Shown: positions 43,280-52,993 of the stretch, piece by piece
Position numbering within the stretch: position 1 is the stretch's first letter
How the letters are laid out: every line of letters starts with the position of its first letter
Origin: Sphingomonas astaxanthinifaciens DSM 22298
GTDB taxonomy: Bacteria; Pseudomonadota; Alphaproteobacteria; Sphingomonadales; Sphingomonadaceae
Length of the DNA: 64,000 nucleotides
Assembly (NCBI RefSeq): GCF_000711715.1
Contig: NZ_JONN01000002.1
Span: 186,001 to 250,000, forward strand
Direction: 5' to 3'
Program-made: the position numbers and the translations under genes
Notes under the pieces: generated by a model
Told to the model about the DNA's origin: nothing
The model's input: the letters and a program-made list of their open reading frames with translations, nothing else
The model's database searches: none

Positions 43280-45063
43280 GCGGCGGCGTCGAACTGGAGC
43301 CGGGCAAGCCGCGCATAGAGCCCGCCGCGCGCGGTCAGGCTCGCGTGATTGCCTTCCTCGACGATCCGGCCTTCCTCCATGACGATGATCCGGTCGGCGG
43401 CGCGGACGGTCGCCAGGCGGTGGGCGATGACCACGGTAGTCCGGCTTTCCATCAGCCGCTCGAGCGCCTGCTGGACCGACGCCTCGCTCTCGGCGTCGAG
43501 CGCGCTGGTCGCCTCGTCGAGGAGCAGCAGCGGCGCATCGCGGAGCAGCGCGCGGGCGATGGCGATGCGCTGGCGCTGCCCGCCCGACAGGCGCGCGCCG
43601 CTCTCGCCGAGATAAGTGTCGTAGCCCTGCGGCAGTCCCGTCAGGAAGTCGTGGGCATTGGCGGCGCGGGCGGCGGCCTCGATCTCGGCCTCGCTCGCGT
43701 CCCACCGGCCGTAGCGCAAATTGTCGCGCGCGCTGGCGGCGAAGATCACCGTCTCCTGCGGAACGAGCGCGATGCGGCTGCGGAGGTCGCCGGGATCGCA
43801 GTCGCGCAGGTCGACGCCGTCGAACGAGATGCGGCCGCCCTGGGGATCGTAGAAGCGCAACGCGAGCTGGAAGAGGGTCGACTTGCCCGCGCCCGAGGGG
43901 CCGACCACCGCCACCGTCTCGCCCGGCGCGACCGCAAGGCTGAGCCCGTGGAGCGCCTTCTGGTCAGGGCGGGTGGGATAGCGGAATTCGACCTCGTCGA
44001 AGGTCAGCGCGCCCCGCGCGGGAACGGGCAGCGCGACCGGGCTGGCGGGCGCTGAAATCTCGGCCCGGGCGGCGATCAGCTCGGCGATCCGGCCCGCGGC
44101 GCCCGAGGCGCGAAGGAGGTCGCCGTAGATCTCGCTCAGCGCCGCGAAGGCCCCGCCGACCAGCAGGCCGGTGAAAACGAAGGCGGCGATGTCGCCCCCC
44201 GTCATGCGGCCCGCGGCGACGTCGATCGCGCCTTCCCAGATGACCAGCACGATCGCGCTGGTGAACATGCCGATCAGGAGCACGGTCATCACCGCGCGCA
44301 GCCGCATCCGGGTCCTGGCGGTGGCGAAGGCGCGCTCGACGGTGTCGGCGAAGCGCTGCTCCTCGCGCTTCTCCTGCCCGAAGGCCTGGACGATCTTCAT
44401 CGCACCGAGGACTTCGCTGACGTTGGAGCCAACGTCGGCGATCCGGTCCTGGCTGTCGCGCGACAAGGTGCGGACCTTGCGGCCGAACAGGATGATCGGG
44501 CCGAACAGGAGGGGAATGGCGATGAGCAGCAGCCCGGCGAGCTTGGGGCTCAGCACGAACAGGTAGACGATCCCGCCGACGCCGGTGACGAAATTGCGCA
44601 GCGCGAAGGAGATGGAGCTGCCAACCACCTGCTCGAGAATGGCGGTGTCGGCGGTCAGCCGCGAGGCGATCTCGCTCGGGCGGTTCTCCTCGAAGAAGCG
44701 CGGGGGCAGGGTCAGGAGGTTGCGCTGCACCTGGCGGCGGAGGTCGGCGACGGTCCGCTCGCCCAGCCAGGAGACGAAATAGAAGCGAAGGCCGGTGGCG
44801 AGCGCCAAGACCAGCACGATCATCAGCAGATAGTGGAAAGCCTGGCTGACGGCGGGGGTGCTGACCGTCCCGCTCGAAAAGCCGCGGTCGATCACTTCCT
44901 TGAAGCCGCGCGGAATGGCGAGCGTCGCCGCCGAGCTGATGCCAAGGAACAAGAGCGCCCCGGCGATTCGGCCCGGGTAGCGCGCCGCGGCACGGTAAAC
45001 GAGCGCGAGATTGCCGAGGCTGCGGCCCTGCGGCTTGTCGTCAGAGGCGATTGTGGTGGCCAT
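43276..45063 (-). CDS. ABC transporter, fused permease-ATPase (MsbA/ATM-like exporter)
   Basis: The protein has 595 residues: six transmembrane helices (residues about 30-310) then a nucleotide-binding domain with Walker A GPSGAGKST, LSGGQRQRIAIARALL and LLLLDEATSALD. It forms a homodimeric exporter of lipids, peptides or drugs. There is no N-terminal peptidase domain. It is the first gene of the overlapping operon ABC-pqqD-paaG. The pairing with a PqqD protein suggests peptide export, but a lipid exporter is equally plausible. Confidence 0.92.
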   Translation of the reverse strand: MATTIASDDKPQGRSLGNLALVYRAAARYPGRIAGALLFLGISSAATLAIPRGFKEVIDRGFSSGTVSTPAVSQAFHYLLMIVLVLALATGLRFYFVSWLGERTVADLRRQVQRNLLTLPPRFFEENRPSEIASRLTADTAILEQVVGSSISFALRNFVTGVGGIVYLFVLSPKLAGLLLIAIPLLFGPIILFGRKVRTLSRDSQDRIADVGSNVSEVLGAMKIVQAFGQEKREEQRFADTVERAFATARTRMRLRAVMTVLLIGMFTSAIVLVIWEGAIDVAAGRMTGGDIAAFVFTGLLVGGAFAALSEIYGDLLRASGAAGRIAELIAARAEISAPASPVALPVPARGALTFDEVEFRYPTRPDQKALHGLSLAVAPGETVAVVGPSGAGKSTLFQLALRFYDPQGGRISFDGVDLRDCDPGDLRSRIALVPQETVIFAASARDNLRYGRWDASEAEIEAAARAANAHDFLTGLPQGYDTYLGESGARLSGGQRQRIAIARALLRDAPLLLLDEATSALDAESEASVQQALERLMESRTTVVIAHRLATVRAADRIIVMEEGRIVEEGNHASLTARGGLYARLARLQFDAAA

Positions 45064-45213
45064 AGGGGCGCCGGACTAGCAGGGGCGGGCGCGAGAACAA
45101 AGACCGCCGCCTTGCCTGTCCCGCCGCCGGTCGCGGCGTTCGGCTCCGGCTTGCCAGCGGACCCTTTCGGGCCCATGCCGGTTGGTCCGGGGGTCCGGTT
45201 GAGAAGAGGGTTG

Positions 45214-46434
45214 ATGCTCTACGACGCCTATGAAGTGCAGCGGTCCTGGCTGGCGGGGGCAAGCCAGCTTGCGAATTTCGGCTCCAACTGGTGGAGCAGC
45301 AGCGCCAACCCCCTGAGTTATCACGGGATGAGCGGGATCGTCGCGGCGAGCCTCGACGTCTTCGCCCATGCCGCCGCGCCGCGCGGCAAGCCCGAATTCG
45401 CGATCAAGAGCGTCGAGCTCGACGGCAAGGCGCTGGCGGTCCGCGAGGAGATCGTCGACCGGCTGCCGTTCGGCCAGCTCAAGCATTTCGTGAAGGAGGG
45501 CGCGCCCAAGGACCAGCCGCGCCTGCTGATCGTCGCGCCCATGTCGGGCCATTTCGCGACCCTGCTGCGCGGCACGGTCGAGCGGATGCTGCCCGGCCAC
45601 GACGTCTTCATCACCGACTGGCGCGACGCCAAGCACGTGCCAATGAAGGACGGCGGCTTCGACCTCGACGATTACATCGACTATCTCGTCCGCTGGCTCG
45701 AGAAGGTCGGCCCCGGCGCGCACATGCTGGCGGTCTGCCAGCCGAGCGTTCCCGCTTATGCCGCGGTGGCGCTGATGAATGCCGCCAAGCACCCCGCGAC
45801 CCCGAGGAGCCTCACCATGATGGGTGGGCCGATCGACACGCGCGAGGCGCCGACCGCGGTCAACACGCTGGCGACCGAGCGGCCGCATGCCTGGTTCCAG
45901 CAGAACGTCGTCTGCACTGTCCCCAACATGTATCCGGGCGGCGGGCGCAAGGTTTATCCGGGCTTTCTCCAGCTCGCCGGCTTCATGACGATGAACTTGG
46001 GCTCGCACCTCATCAGCCACTGGGAGATGTTCAAGCATCTGGTCGAGGGTGACGAGGAAAGCGCCGACAACACCCGCGCCTTCTACGACGAATATCGCTC
46101 GGTCGCCGACATGACGGCCGAATTCTATCTCCAGACGGTCGACACCGTCTTCCAGCGCCACCTGCTGCCCAAGGGCGAGATGCTGCACCGGGGGACACGG
46201 GTCGATCCGCAGGCGATCACCCGCACGGCGCTGCTCGCCATCGAGGGCGAGCGCGACGACATTTCCGGGGTTGGGCAGACCAAGGCGGCACTAAAGCTCG
46301 CCAAGGGGCTTGCGGCCGACAAGAAGAAGTATCTGCTGGCCAAGGGGGTCGGCCATTACGGCATCTTCAACGGCCGCAAGTGGCGCGAGCGGATCGCGCC
46401 CGTCGTCGAGAAGTTCATCGCCGACAACGACTGA
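45214..46434 (+). CDS. phaZ: Intracellular poly(3-hydroxybutyrate) depolymerase
   Basis: A 406-residue PhaZ of the type found in Cupriavidus, with a Cys nucleophile (Cys175 in LAVCQPSVPAYA) instead of the usual Ser in an alpha/beta hydrolase fold, and the C-terminal His in GVGHYGIFNGRKWR. It mobilises stored polyhydroxyalkanoate granules. The ATG at 45214 is chosen because the family begins MLYxxYE and a GAGAAGAGGG ribosome-binding site precedes it; a longer upstream extension has no family similarity. Confidence 0.95.
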   Translation: MLYDAYEVQRSWLAGASQLANFGSNWWSSSANPLSYHGMSGIVAASLDVFAHAAAPRGKPEFAIKSVELDGKALAVREEIVDRLPFGQLKHFVKEGAPKDQPRLLIVAPMSGHFATLLRGTVERMLPGHDVFITDWRDAKHVPMKDGGFDLDDYIDYLVRWLEKVGPGAHMLAVCQPSVPAYAAVALMNAAKHPATPRSLTMMGGPIDTREAPTAVNTLATERPHAWFQQNVVCTVPNMYPGGGRKVYPGFLQLAGFMTMNLGSHLISHWEMFKHLVEGDEESADNTRAFYDEYRSVADMTAEFYLQTVDTVFQRHLLPKGEMLHRGTRVDPQAITRTALLAIEGERDDISGVGQTKAALKLAKGLAADKKKYLLAKGVGHYGIFNGRKWRERIAPVVEKFIADND

Positions 46435-46438
46435 CGGC

Positions 46439-46457
46439 CGGCTCCCGGGGGGAGCCG
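46439..46457. terminator. Hairpin between convergent phaZ and hypothetical gene
   Basis: CGGCTCCC pairs with GGGAGCCG (8 bp, 3-nt G loop) immediately after the phaZ stop. No T-run follows, so it could be a rho-assisted or weak bidirectional terminator. Confidence 0.5.
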
Positions 46458-46476
46458 ACCGCCTCAGCAAGATCGA

Positions 46477-46878
46477 TCAGGCGGGGCTGATCGCGATCTG
46501 GTCGTTGTCCTTGTCCTTCGACAGCAGCAGCGCGGCGAGGCCGCCCAGCACCGCGAGGCCCGCGATCAGCGGAATGACGCCCAGCCCGCCGCCGGTTGCC
46601 ACCACCGGAGGCGCGGGCTCACCCGCCGGAACGGGGGCCGGGGCGTCGGTCGCCGGAAGGACGCAGCCGGGGGTCGCCGACTGGGCGGTGGCGGCTGCCG
46701 ACGCGGCTGCACCGCAGAGTGCCTGGCTCGAGGCGGGGGCGGCAAAGGCCGAGAGCGCGGCCCACGGGCTGTAGGAAACGGGAGCGGCCTGCACGGCGGC
46801 CATGGCCGGTTCGGCGGCGACAAGGGACGCACAGGCCATCAACGCGGCCATTCGCGACGCAACAAACATTTTCGGCAT
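46477..46878 (-). CDS. Exported Ala/Pro-rich protein with C-terminal membrane anchor
   Basis: The protein has 133 residues: signal peptide (MAALMACASLVAAEPAMA), a low-complexity Ala/Pro/Val region with two Cys, then a Gly-rich hydrophobic segment (GLGVIPLIAGLAVLGGLAALLL) and a short charged tail. The layout is that of a cell-surface or periplasmic tethered protein; the tail does not match PEP-CTERM or LPXTG signals. The function is unknown. It is located just before the polysaccharide locus, on the opposite strand. Confidence 0.65.
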   Translation of the reverse strand: MPKMFVASRMAALMACASLVAAEPAMAAVQAAPVSYSPWAALSAFAAPASSQALCGAAASAAATAQSATPGCVLPATDAPAPVPAGEPAPPVVATGGGLGVIPLIAGLAVLGGLAALLLSKDKDNDQIAISPA

Positions 46879-47017
46879 CCAGACTTCTCCCGCAAACCAC
46901 CCCGGTCAGGAGCGGCTTCGCCGCACGAACGAGGGGGGCCGCGCAAAGTTTCGTGATGCCTGAAAAAGCCCGGATCGTGGCTTGCATGTCACGCTTTTGG
47001 CCCTAACGGCGAGCCCC

Positions 47018-48136
47018 GTGCCCGCCGGTCCGATCCTTCTCGTCGCCAACAGCAGCTGGAACCTCGCCCACCAGCGGGCGGGGCTGGTGCGCGGTCTGCG
47101 TGCCGCCGGGCATCGGCTCGAAGCGGTGGTGCCCGAGGGGAACGCGGACGTGCCGGGGCTGGTCACGCACCGGGTGCCGCTGATCGCCGACGGCACCGCG
47201 CCGCTGGCCGAGCTGCGCAGCATCCTCGCGCTGATCCGCCTGTTCCGGGCGGTGCAGCCGGCGGTGGTCCTCAGCTTCACGCCCAAGGGCAATCTCTACG
47301 CAGGCCTGGCGGCGCGAGCGACGGGCGTGCCGCTGCTTCCCAATGTCTCGGGACTGGGGACCGGCTTCATTCGCGGCGGCCTCCTGCTCAAGGTCCAGGC
47401 GGCGATGTATCGCGAGGCCTTTCGCGGCCTTCCGACGATCTTCTTCCAGAACCGCGACGATGCCACCCTTTTCGAGACCAAGGGGCTGGTCCGCCGCGGG
47501 CAGGTCGCGCTGCTTCCGGGCTCGGGGGTCGACTGCCGCGCCTTTCGCGCGACCCCGCTCAAGCCCCGCGCGCCGGGCGAAGCCGAGCTGCTGTTCGTCG
47601 GGCGGCTCCTGGGCGACAAGGGCGTGCGCGAGCTGGCCGAGGCGATGCGGCTCCTGAAACCCCGGCACCCGGGCCTCCGGCTGACCCTGCTCGGCGAGCT
47701 CGGCGCGCAGAACCGGACCGCGATCGGTGCCGACGAACTCGCGGCCTGGGTCGCCGAGGGCCTCGTCACCCATGCCGGGCGGACCGACGACGTCCGCCCC
47801 CATATCGCCGCCGCCGATGCGGTGATCCTGCCTTCCTATCGCGAAGGAATGCCCAAGGCGCTGCTCGAGGCCGCGGCCATGGGGCGCCCGCTGCTTGCCG
47901 CCGATGTTCCGGGCTGCCGCGAGATCGTCCGCGACGGGATGAACGGCCTGCTGTTCGAGGTCCGCTCGGCCACGTCCATCGCCGAGGCGGTCGAGCGCTT
48001 CCTCGCCGCCGGGCCGGCCCAGTGGCAGCAGTGGGGCCGCGAGGCGCGCGTGATCGCCGAACGCGAATATGACGAACGACTGGTGGTGGCGGCTTATGCG
48101 CGGCAAGTCATCGCCCTGACAGGAAAGGCAGCCTAG
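47018..48136 (+). CDS. Glycosyltransferase family 4 protein
   Basis: A 372-residue GT-B enzyme: an N-terminal nucleotide-fold (ILLVANSSWNLAHQRAGLVRGL) and a C-terminal donor-binding domain with LLFVGRLLGDKGV and the EX7E-type SYREGMPKALLEAAAMGRPLLA. It resembles capsular/LPS UDP-sugar transferases. It is the first gene of the exopolysaccharide locus. The GTG at 47018 has a GCGAG site; a TTG at 46982 is an alternative. Its stop is 11 nt before the phosphatase gene. Confidence 0.9.
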   Translation: MPAGPILLVANSSWNLAHQRAGLVRGLRAAGHRLEAVVPEGNADVPGLVTHRVPLIADGTAPLAELRSILALIRLFRAVQPAVVLSFTPKGNLYAGLAARATGVPLLPNVSGLGTGFIRGGLLLKVQAAMYREAFRGLPTIFFQNRDDATLFETKGLVRRGQVALLPGSGVDCRAFRATPLKPRAPGEAELLFVGRLLGDKGVRELAEAMRLLKPRHPGLRLTLLGELGAQNRTAIGADELAAWVAEGLVTHAGRTDDVRPHIAAADAVILPSYREGMPKALLEAAAMGRPLLAADVPGCREIVRDGMNGLLFEVRSATSIAEAVERFLAAGPAQWQQWGREARVIAEREYDERLVVAAYARQVIALTGKAA

Positions 48137-48147
48137 GGCGCGCGCTG

Positions 48148-48930
48148 ATGGTCCGGCGTTTCTTCTCCTCCGCTCCCCCGAGGCCGCGCGGCATGAAGGG
48201 CTGGCGCGCCTATGCGGTGGGCGACGTCCACGGCTGCCTCGACCTGCTCGACAAGCTGCTCGATGAGATCGTCGCCGACCACCAGGCCCGGCCCAATGCG
48301 AAGGGGCTCATCGTCTTCCTCGGCGACCTCATCGATCGCGGACCGCGCTCGGCCGGGGTGATCGAGCGGTTGCGGACGCTGGCGCTGCCGGGGTTCCAGG
48401 TCGTCGCCATCGCCGGCAACCATGAGGAAGTGCTGCTTCGGATCCTCGACGGCCAGGCCGACCAGCTGGCCGGCTGGCTTCGCTTCGGCGGGGCCGAGAC
48501 GCTTCGCAGCTATGGCGCCGACGCGTCCGAGATCGGCAAGCTCGCGCCGGCCGACGCCCGCGCCCGGATCACCAGCGCAATCCCGCACGCGCACCGCGAC
48601 TATCTCGCGGCCTGCGCCGACAGCCTGCGCTTCGGCGACTATCTGTTCGTCCATGCCGGGATCCGTCCCGGGGTCGCGGTCGAGCAGCAGGACCTGCACG
48701 ACCTGCGCTGGATCCGCGAACCGTTCCTGTCCGACCGGCGCGACCATGGCGTGGTCGTGGTCCACGGGCACACCATCAGCGAGGCGGTCGAGGAAGTCGG
48801 CTCGCGGATCGGAATCGATACCGGCGCCTATCAGACCGGGCGGCTGACCGCGCTCGGGATCGAGGGCGACCGGCGCTGGCTGATCGATACGGTCGACGGC
48901 TTCCACGAATCGGAGACACTTGATGTTTGA
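48148..48930 (+). CDS. PPP-family metallophosphatase
   Basis: A 260-residue calcineurin-like phosphatase with all metal motifs in order: [20 protein letters not shown], a later HAG, and HGH. The PrpA/ApaH-like architecture fits serine/threonine-protein or dinucleoside polyphosphate phosphatases. It is embedded between the glycosyltransferase and the epimerase (overlapping the latter), so it probably works with the polysaccharide genes. No Wzb-type tyrosine phosphatase is seen next to the Wzc-like kinase. Confidence 0.88.
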   Translation: MVRRFFSSAPPRPRGMKGWRAYAVGDVHGCLDLLDKLLDEIVADHQARPNAKGLIVFLGDLIDRGPRSAGVIERLRTLALPGFQVVAIAGNHEEVLLRILDGQADQLAGWLRFGGAETLRSYGADASEIGKLAPADARARITSAIPHAHRDYLAACADSLRFGDYLFVHAGIRPGVAVEQQDLHDLRWIREPFLSDRRDHGVVVVHGHTISEAVEEVGSRIGIDTGAYQTGRLTALGIEGDRRWLIDTVDGFHESETLDV

Positions 48931-49978
48931 GGCTCTGTTCGCGTCGCCCGGCCTCGCGCCCCGGCTGGAAGCGCTGCGCGCCGCCCCGCGCCGCTGGCTG
49001 GTGACCGGCGCCGCCGGCTTCATCGGCTCGAACCTGGTCGAGGCGCTGCTTCGCCTCGACCAGCAGGTGATCGGGCTCGACAATTTCGCGACCGGCCACC
49101 AGCGCAACCTCGACGAACTACTCGCCGCGGTCGGACCGGAGCGGGCAGGGGGCTTCCGCCTCGTCACCGGCGACATCCGCGACCGCGCGACCTGCGCCGC
49201 GGTCTGCGCCGAGGCCGACGTCGTCCTCCACCAGGCGGCGCTGGGCTCGGTCCCGCGCTCGCTCGCCGACCCGCTGACCAGCCACGACGTCAACGTCACG
49301 GGCTTTCTCAACATGCTCGACGCGGCGCGCACCGCCGGTGTCCCGCGCTTCGTCTATGCCGCCTCGTCCTCGACCTATGGCGACGAACCCAATCTGCCCA
49401 AGCGCGAGGAGCGGACCGGCAATCCGCTGTCGCCCTATGCGGTGACCAAGCTCGCCGACGAAATCTATGCGGCCGTCTATGCCCGGAGCTATGGCTACAA
49501 GGCGACGGGCCTGCGCTATTTCAATGTCTTCGGCCCGCGCCAGGACCCGCATGGCGCTTATGCCGCGGTAATCCCGCGGTGGCTCGACGCCCTGCTGACC
49601 GGCGCGCCGGTGACGATCAACGGCGACGGGGAAACCAGCCGAGACTTCTGTTTCGTGGCCAATGCGGTCCAGGCCAATTTGCTCGCGGCGCTTGGTCCCG
49701 ACGAGGTCCAGGGCGAGGTGTTCAACGTCGCGGTCGGCGACCGCACCAGCCTCAACCGGTTGTTCGCGCTCCTTAAGGAGGGCCTGGCCGAGCACGGCCG
49801 CCAACTCGCGGTCGAGCCCGTCTATGGCGACTTCCGGGCCGGCGACGTCCGCCACAGCGAGGCCGACATCGCCAAGGCGCGCAATCTCCTCGGCTACCAG
49901 CCGACCCACGACATTGCCGCGGGGCTCGGCGAAGCCATGCCCTGGTATCTGCAACAAAGGGCGGGTCCCAGCGATTGA
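48923..49978 (+). CDS. NAD-dependent nucleotide-sugar epimerase (WbpP/UDP-GlcNAc 4-epimerase-like)
   Basis: A 351-residue extended SDR with [15 protein letters not shown], the catalytic Tyr/Lys in [11 protein letters not shown], and [20 protein letters not shown]. The N-terminal extension before the Rossmann fold (about 25 residues) and [23 protein letters not shown] are typical of WbpP/Gne-like UDP-N-acetylhexosamine 4-epimerases. It supplies an activated sugar for the polysaccharide. The ATG at 48923 overlaps the phosphatase stop region. Confidence 0.9.
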   Translation: MFEALFASPGLAPRLEALRAAPRRWLVTGAAGFIGSNLVEALLRLDQQVIGLDNFATGHQRNLDELLAAVGPERAGGFRLVTGDIRDRATCAAVCAEADVVLHQAALGSVPRSLADPLTSHDVNVTGFLNMLDAARTAGVPRFVYAASSSTYGDEPNLPKREERTGNPLSPYAVTKLADEIYAAVYARSYGYKATGLRYFNVFGPRQDPHGAYAAVIPRWLDALLTGAPVTINGDGETSRDFCFVANAVQANLLAALGPDEVQGEVFNVAVGDRTSLNRLFALLKEGLAEHGRQLAVEPVYGDFRAGDVRHSEADIAKARNLLGYQPTHDIAAGLGEAMPWYLQQRAGPSD

Positions 49979-50042
49979 CGCTGTTGAATCCGGTATGATT
50001 GCACTAGGGTGGTCCGCGGGGGACTGTAGAATTGGGATCAGG

Positions 50043-50738
50043 ATGCGCTTTCAGTCCAATGCTTTGACCCTCGTGGTCCCTTCGCTGATGATCCTCCTGG
50101 CCGGATGCGCCGACACCCGTGGGGGAAACATTCCCTATGATGTCGCGCTCGCCCCGCCCGACCAGCCCAAGGCGCTGAGCCTCGAGGAAAACTACCGGAT
50201 CGCGCCGCTCGATACCTTGTCGGTCAATGTCTTCCGGCAGAAGGACCTGTCAGGCGACTATGAGGTCGACCTCACCGGCCGCATCAACATGCCGCTGATC
50301 GGAAGCCTCGAGGCGGCGGACCTCACCACCGCCCAGCTCGACCAGAAGATCACCGCGGCCTATGGCGCGAAATATCTGGTCAATCCCGACATCGCGGTGG
50401 GGGTGAAGTCCTCGACCCGCCGGACCATCACGGTCGACGGCTCGGTCAAGAACAGCGGTTCCTTCCCGGTCAGCGGTCCGCTCAGCCTGCTCCAGGCGGT
50501 GGCCCTGTCGGGCGGCGCCAGCGAGGACGCCAATCTGCGCCGGGTCGCGGTCTTCCGTACCATCGGCGGCCAGCGCCAGGCCGCGGCCTTCGACCTCCAG
50601 GAGATCCGCCGCGGCGCCGCCAAGGATCCGCCCGTCTATCCGGGCGACATCATCGTGGTCGACGGGTCGAGCGTGAAGAAGACGCAGAAGGCGATCCTCA
50701 ACAACATCCCGATCCTGTCGATCTTCCGCCCCTTCTAG
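50043..50738 (+). CDS. Wza/GumB-like polysaccharide export lipoprotein
   Basis: A 231-residue outer-membrane lipoprotein (lipobox LLAGC, Cys22) with a polysaccharide-export domain (YRIAPLDTLSVNVFRQKDLSGDYEVDLTGRINMPLIGSLEAADLT) and a following SLBB-like region (ITVDGSVKNSGSFPVSGPLSLLQAVALSGG). Shorter than E. coli Wza, it is of the GumB type. It forms the outer-membrane exit for the polysaccharide with the downstream Wzc-like protein. AGG directly precedes the start, and a 64-nt A+T-richer spacer lies upstream. Confidence 0.93.
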   Translation: MRFQSNALTLVVPSLMILLAGCADTRGGNIPYDVALAPPDQPKALSLEENYRIAPLDTLSVNVFRQKDLSGDYEVDLTGRINMPLIGSLEAADLTTAQLDQKITAAYGAKYLVNPDIAVGVKSSTRRTITVDGSVKNSGSFPVSGPLSLLQAVALSGGASEDANLRRVAVFRTIGGQRQAAAFDLQEIRRGAAKDPPVYPGDIIVVDGSSVKKTQKAILNNIPILSIFRPF

Positions 50739-50776
50739 GTGGGCCGAGCGACCATGTTTTCGAAGGAAGATCCATC

Positions 50777-52993
50777 TTGAATCGCGACCTCGCCTTCCCG
50801 CCCGAAGGCCGCCTGCCGGCCACGTCCGCCGATCTCGGCCGGCCGGTCGGACCCGTCTCGGGACGGATGCGGATGGTCCAGCAGGGCACGCACCTCGACC
50901 TCGCGACGCTGATCCGGATCGTCAAGGAATGGCGCTGGCTGATCCTTGCCGCGATGGTGCTGGGGATCGCCGGCGGGATCATCGTCACCATGCTGACGAC
51001 CCCGCTCTATCGCAGCTGGGTGACGCTCGAGGTCAATCCGCCCAAGTTCGACGTCGTCGGCGAGGGCAAGGACCTCCAGGACGACAGCCAGCGGACCTGG
51101 GACTTCATCGCCACCCAGGTCGGCCTGCTGCAGAGCCGGGCGGTCGCCGAGCGCACCGCGCAGGATCTCAACCTCGTCAGCAATCCCGAGGTCGCGGGCA
51201 GCAGCGGATCGGTCGAGGACCGGCTCAAGGCCGCGACCGGGACGATCGCCGGCGGGCTCGCGGTGGAAGCGCCCAAGGAAGGCACGCTGATCCGCTACAG
51301 CTTTACCTCGCCTGATCCGCAGCTTGCCGCGCAGATCGCCAACGGGGTCGCCGACAGCTTCATCAACGCCGGTCTCCAGCGCCGCTTCGAGAGCTCGGCC
51401 TACGCCCGCAAGTTCCTCGAGCGGCAGATCGCCAAGACCCGCAGCGACCTCGAGAAGAGCGAGAAGCAGCTCGCCTCCTACGCCCAGGCGCAGGGGATCA
51501 TCACCATGGGCGGCGGCGGCGGTGGCGAGGGCCAGTCGGGCTCGTCCGAGGCCGGCAACAGCCTCCAGGGCGAAAGCCTCGCCGCGCTCAATGCCGCGCT
51601 CGCCCAGGCGACCGCGCGCCGGGTCGCGGCGGAAGGCGCCTATCGCGCCGCCGCCTCGTCGGGCCTGACCGCCGACGTCAACACCTCGACCCAGAGCCTG
51701 CGCCAGGCGCGCGCCGCGCTCGAGGCCGAATATAGCGACAAGGCGACCGAGCTTCAGCCGAGCCACCCCGAGATGGTCAGCCTGCGCTCGCGGATCGATG
51801 CGCTCGGCGCCCAGATCGCCCGCGAGGGCGCGCAGGTGAATGCCGGCCGGGTCAATTCGCTGGCGCAGGAATATCGCGGGGCCGTGGCCGCCGAGCGCGC
51901 GCTCCAAGGCCGTGTCGCCGGGCTGAAGGGCGAGGTGCTCGACCTGCGCGGGCGCAGCGTGCAGTACGGCATCCTCCAGCGCGAGGTGGACACCAACCGC
52001 ACGCTCTATGACGCGCTGCTGGGCCGCTACAAGGAAATCGGGGTCGCGGGCGGGGTCGGCACGTCGCCCATCTCGATCGTCGACCGCGCCGAGGTGCCGG
52101 GCGGGCCGTTCAAGCCCAACCTGCCGCTCAACCTCCTCGCCGGTCTCGGCCTCGGCCTGCTCGCCGGTCTCGGCGGTGCGGTCGGCCTCGACATGCTGCG
52201 CGACACGATCCGCAACCGCGAGGACATGCGCAACAAGCTCGGGCTCGCCTGCCTCGGCCAGATCCCCAAGCGCCAGACCAAGGGCGACTTCATCGACGAC
52301 CTGCGCGACCCGGGCTCGATCGTCTCCGAAGCCTATAGTTCGGCGGCGGCGGCGCTCCGCTTCACCACCGAGCAGGGCGCGCCGCGGCTGATGATGGTGA
52401 CCTCGACCTCGAGCGCGGAGGGCAAGTCGTCCTCGGCCCTGTCACTGGCGCAGAATTTCGCGCGTCGCGGCATGTCGGTGCTGCTGGTCGACAGTGATCT
52501 TCGCAAGCCCGCCTTCCGCGCGGCCAACGAAGACATCGGGCTGACCAAGCTGCTCACCAACGACGATGAGGTGCTCCAGCATATCGCGCCGACCCAGTTC
52601 GACAATCTGTCGCTGCTGCCGTGCGGCCCGCTTCCGCCCAATCCGGCGGACCTTCTCTCCACCCCGCGGTTCGGGATGATCCTCGAGGAAGCGCTGATGC
52701 ACTTCCAGATGGTGATCGTCGATTCGCCGCCGGTGCTCGGCCTCGCCGACGCGCCGCTGATCGCGCACACCTGCCGCAACCTCCTGTTCGTGGTCGAGGC
52801 CGGGCGCACCCGGACCCGCCAGGCGGCCGAGAGCCTCAACGCCCTCGAGGCGTCGGGCGCGCATTTCCTCGGCGGGCTGCTCACCAAGGCGACCGAGACC
52901 AGCGGCAATTACGGTTACTACAGCTATCGCTACGGGGAGCTGAAGGATCGCCGCGAAAGGATCGCGCTCATTCCGCATCATCAGGACGCCTGA
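50777..52993 (+). CDS. Wzc-like polysaccharide co-polymerase with bacterial tyrosine autokinase domain
   Basis: The protein has 738 residues: an N-terminal Wzz/co-polymerase part with two transmembrane segments (near residues 55-75 and 450-470), a periplasmic coiled-coil region between them, and a cytoplasmic BY-kinase with Walker A SSAEGKSS (about residues 543-550), A' LLVDSDLRKP and B VIVDSPPVLG. A Tyr-rich C-terminus (NYGYYSYRYG) is the autophosphorylation cluster. It controls chain length and export. It starts at TTG 50777 after GGAAGA. Confidence 0.95.
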   Translation: MNRDLAFPPEGRLPATSADLGRPVGPVSGRMRMVQQGTHLDLATLIRIVKEWRWLILAAMVLGIAGGIIVTMLTTPLYRSWVTLEVNPPKFDVVGEGKDLQDDSQRTWDFIATQVGLLQSRAVAERTAQDLNLVSNPEVAGSSGSVEDRLKAATGTIAGGLAVEAPKEGTLIRYSFTSPDPQLAAQIANGVADSFINAGLQRRFESSAYARKFLERQIAKTRSDLEKSEKQLASYAQAQGIITMGGGGGGEGQSGSSEAGNSLQGESLAALNAALAQATARRVAAEGAYRAAASSGLTADVNTSTQSLRQARAALEAEYSDKATELQPSHPEMVSLRSRIDALGAQIAREGAQVNAGRVNSLAQEYRGAVAAERALQGRVAGLKGEVLDLRGRSVQYGILQREVDTNRTLYDALLGRYKEIGVAGGVGTSPISIVDRAEVPGGPFKPNLPLNLLAGLGLGLLAGLGGAVGLDMLRDTIRNREDMRNKLGLACLGQIPKRQTKGDFIDDLRDPGSIVSEAYSSAAAALRFTTEQGAPRLMMVTSTSSAEGKSSSALSLAQNFARRGMSVLLVDSDLRKPAFRAANEDIGLTKLLTNDDEVLQHIAPTQFDNLSLLPCGPLPPNPADLLSTPRFGMILEEALMHFQMVIVDSPPVLGLADAPLIAHTCRNLLFVVEAGRTRTRQAAESLNALEASGAHFLGGLLTKATETSGNYGYYSYRYGELKDRRERIALIPHHQDA

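Noticed and set aside
46477..46878. PEP-CTERM or LPXTG-type sorted protein
   Set aside because: It has a C-terminal hydrophobic segment, but no PEP/LPXTG motif, and no exosortase or sortase is present.
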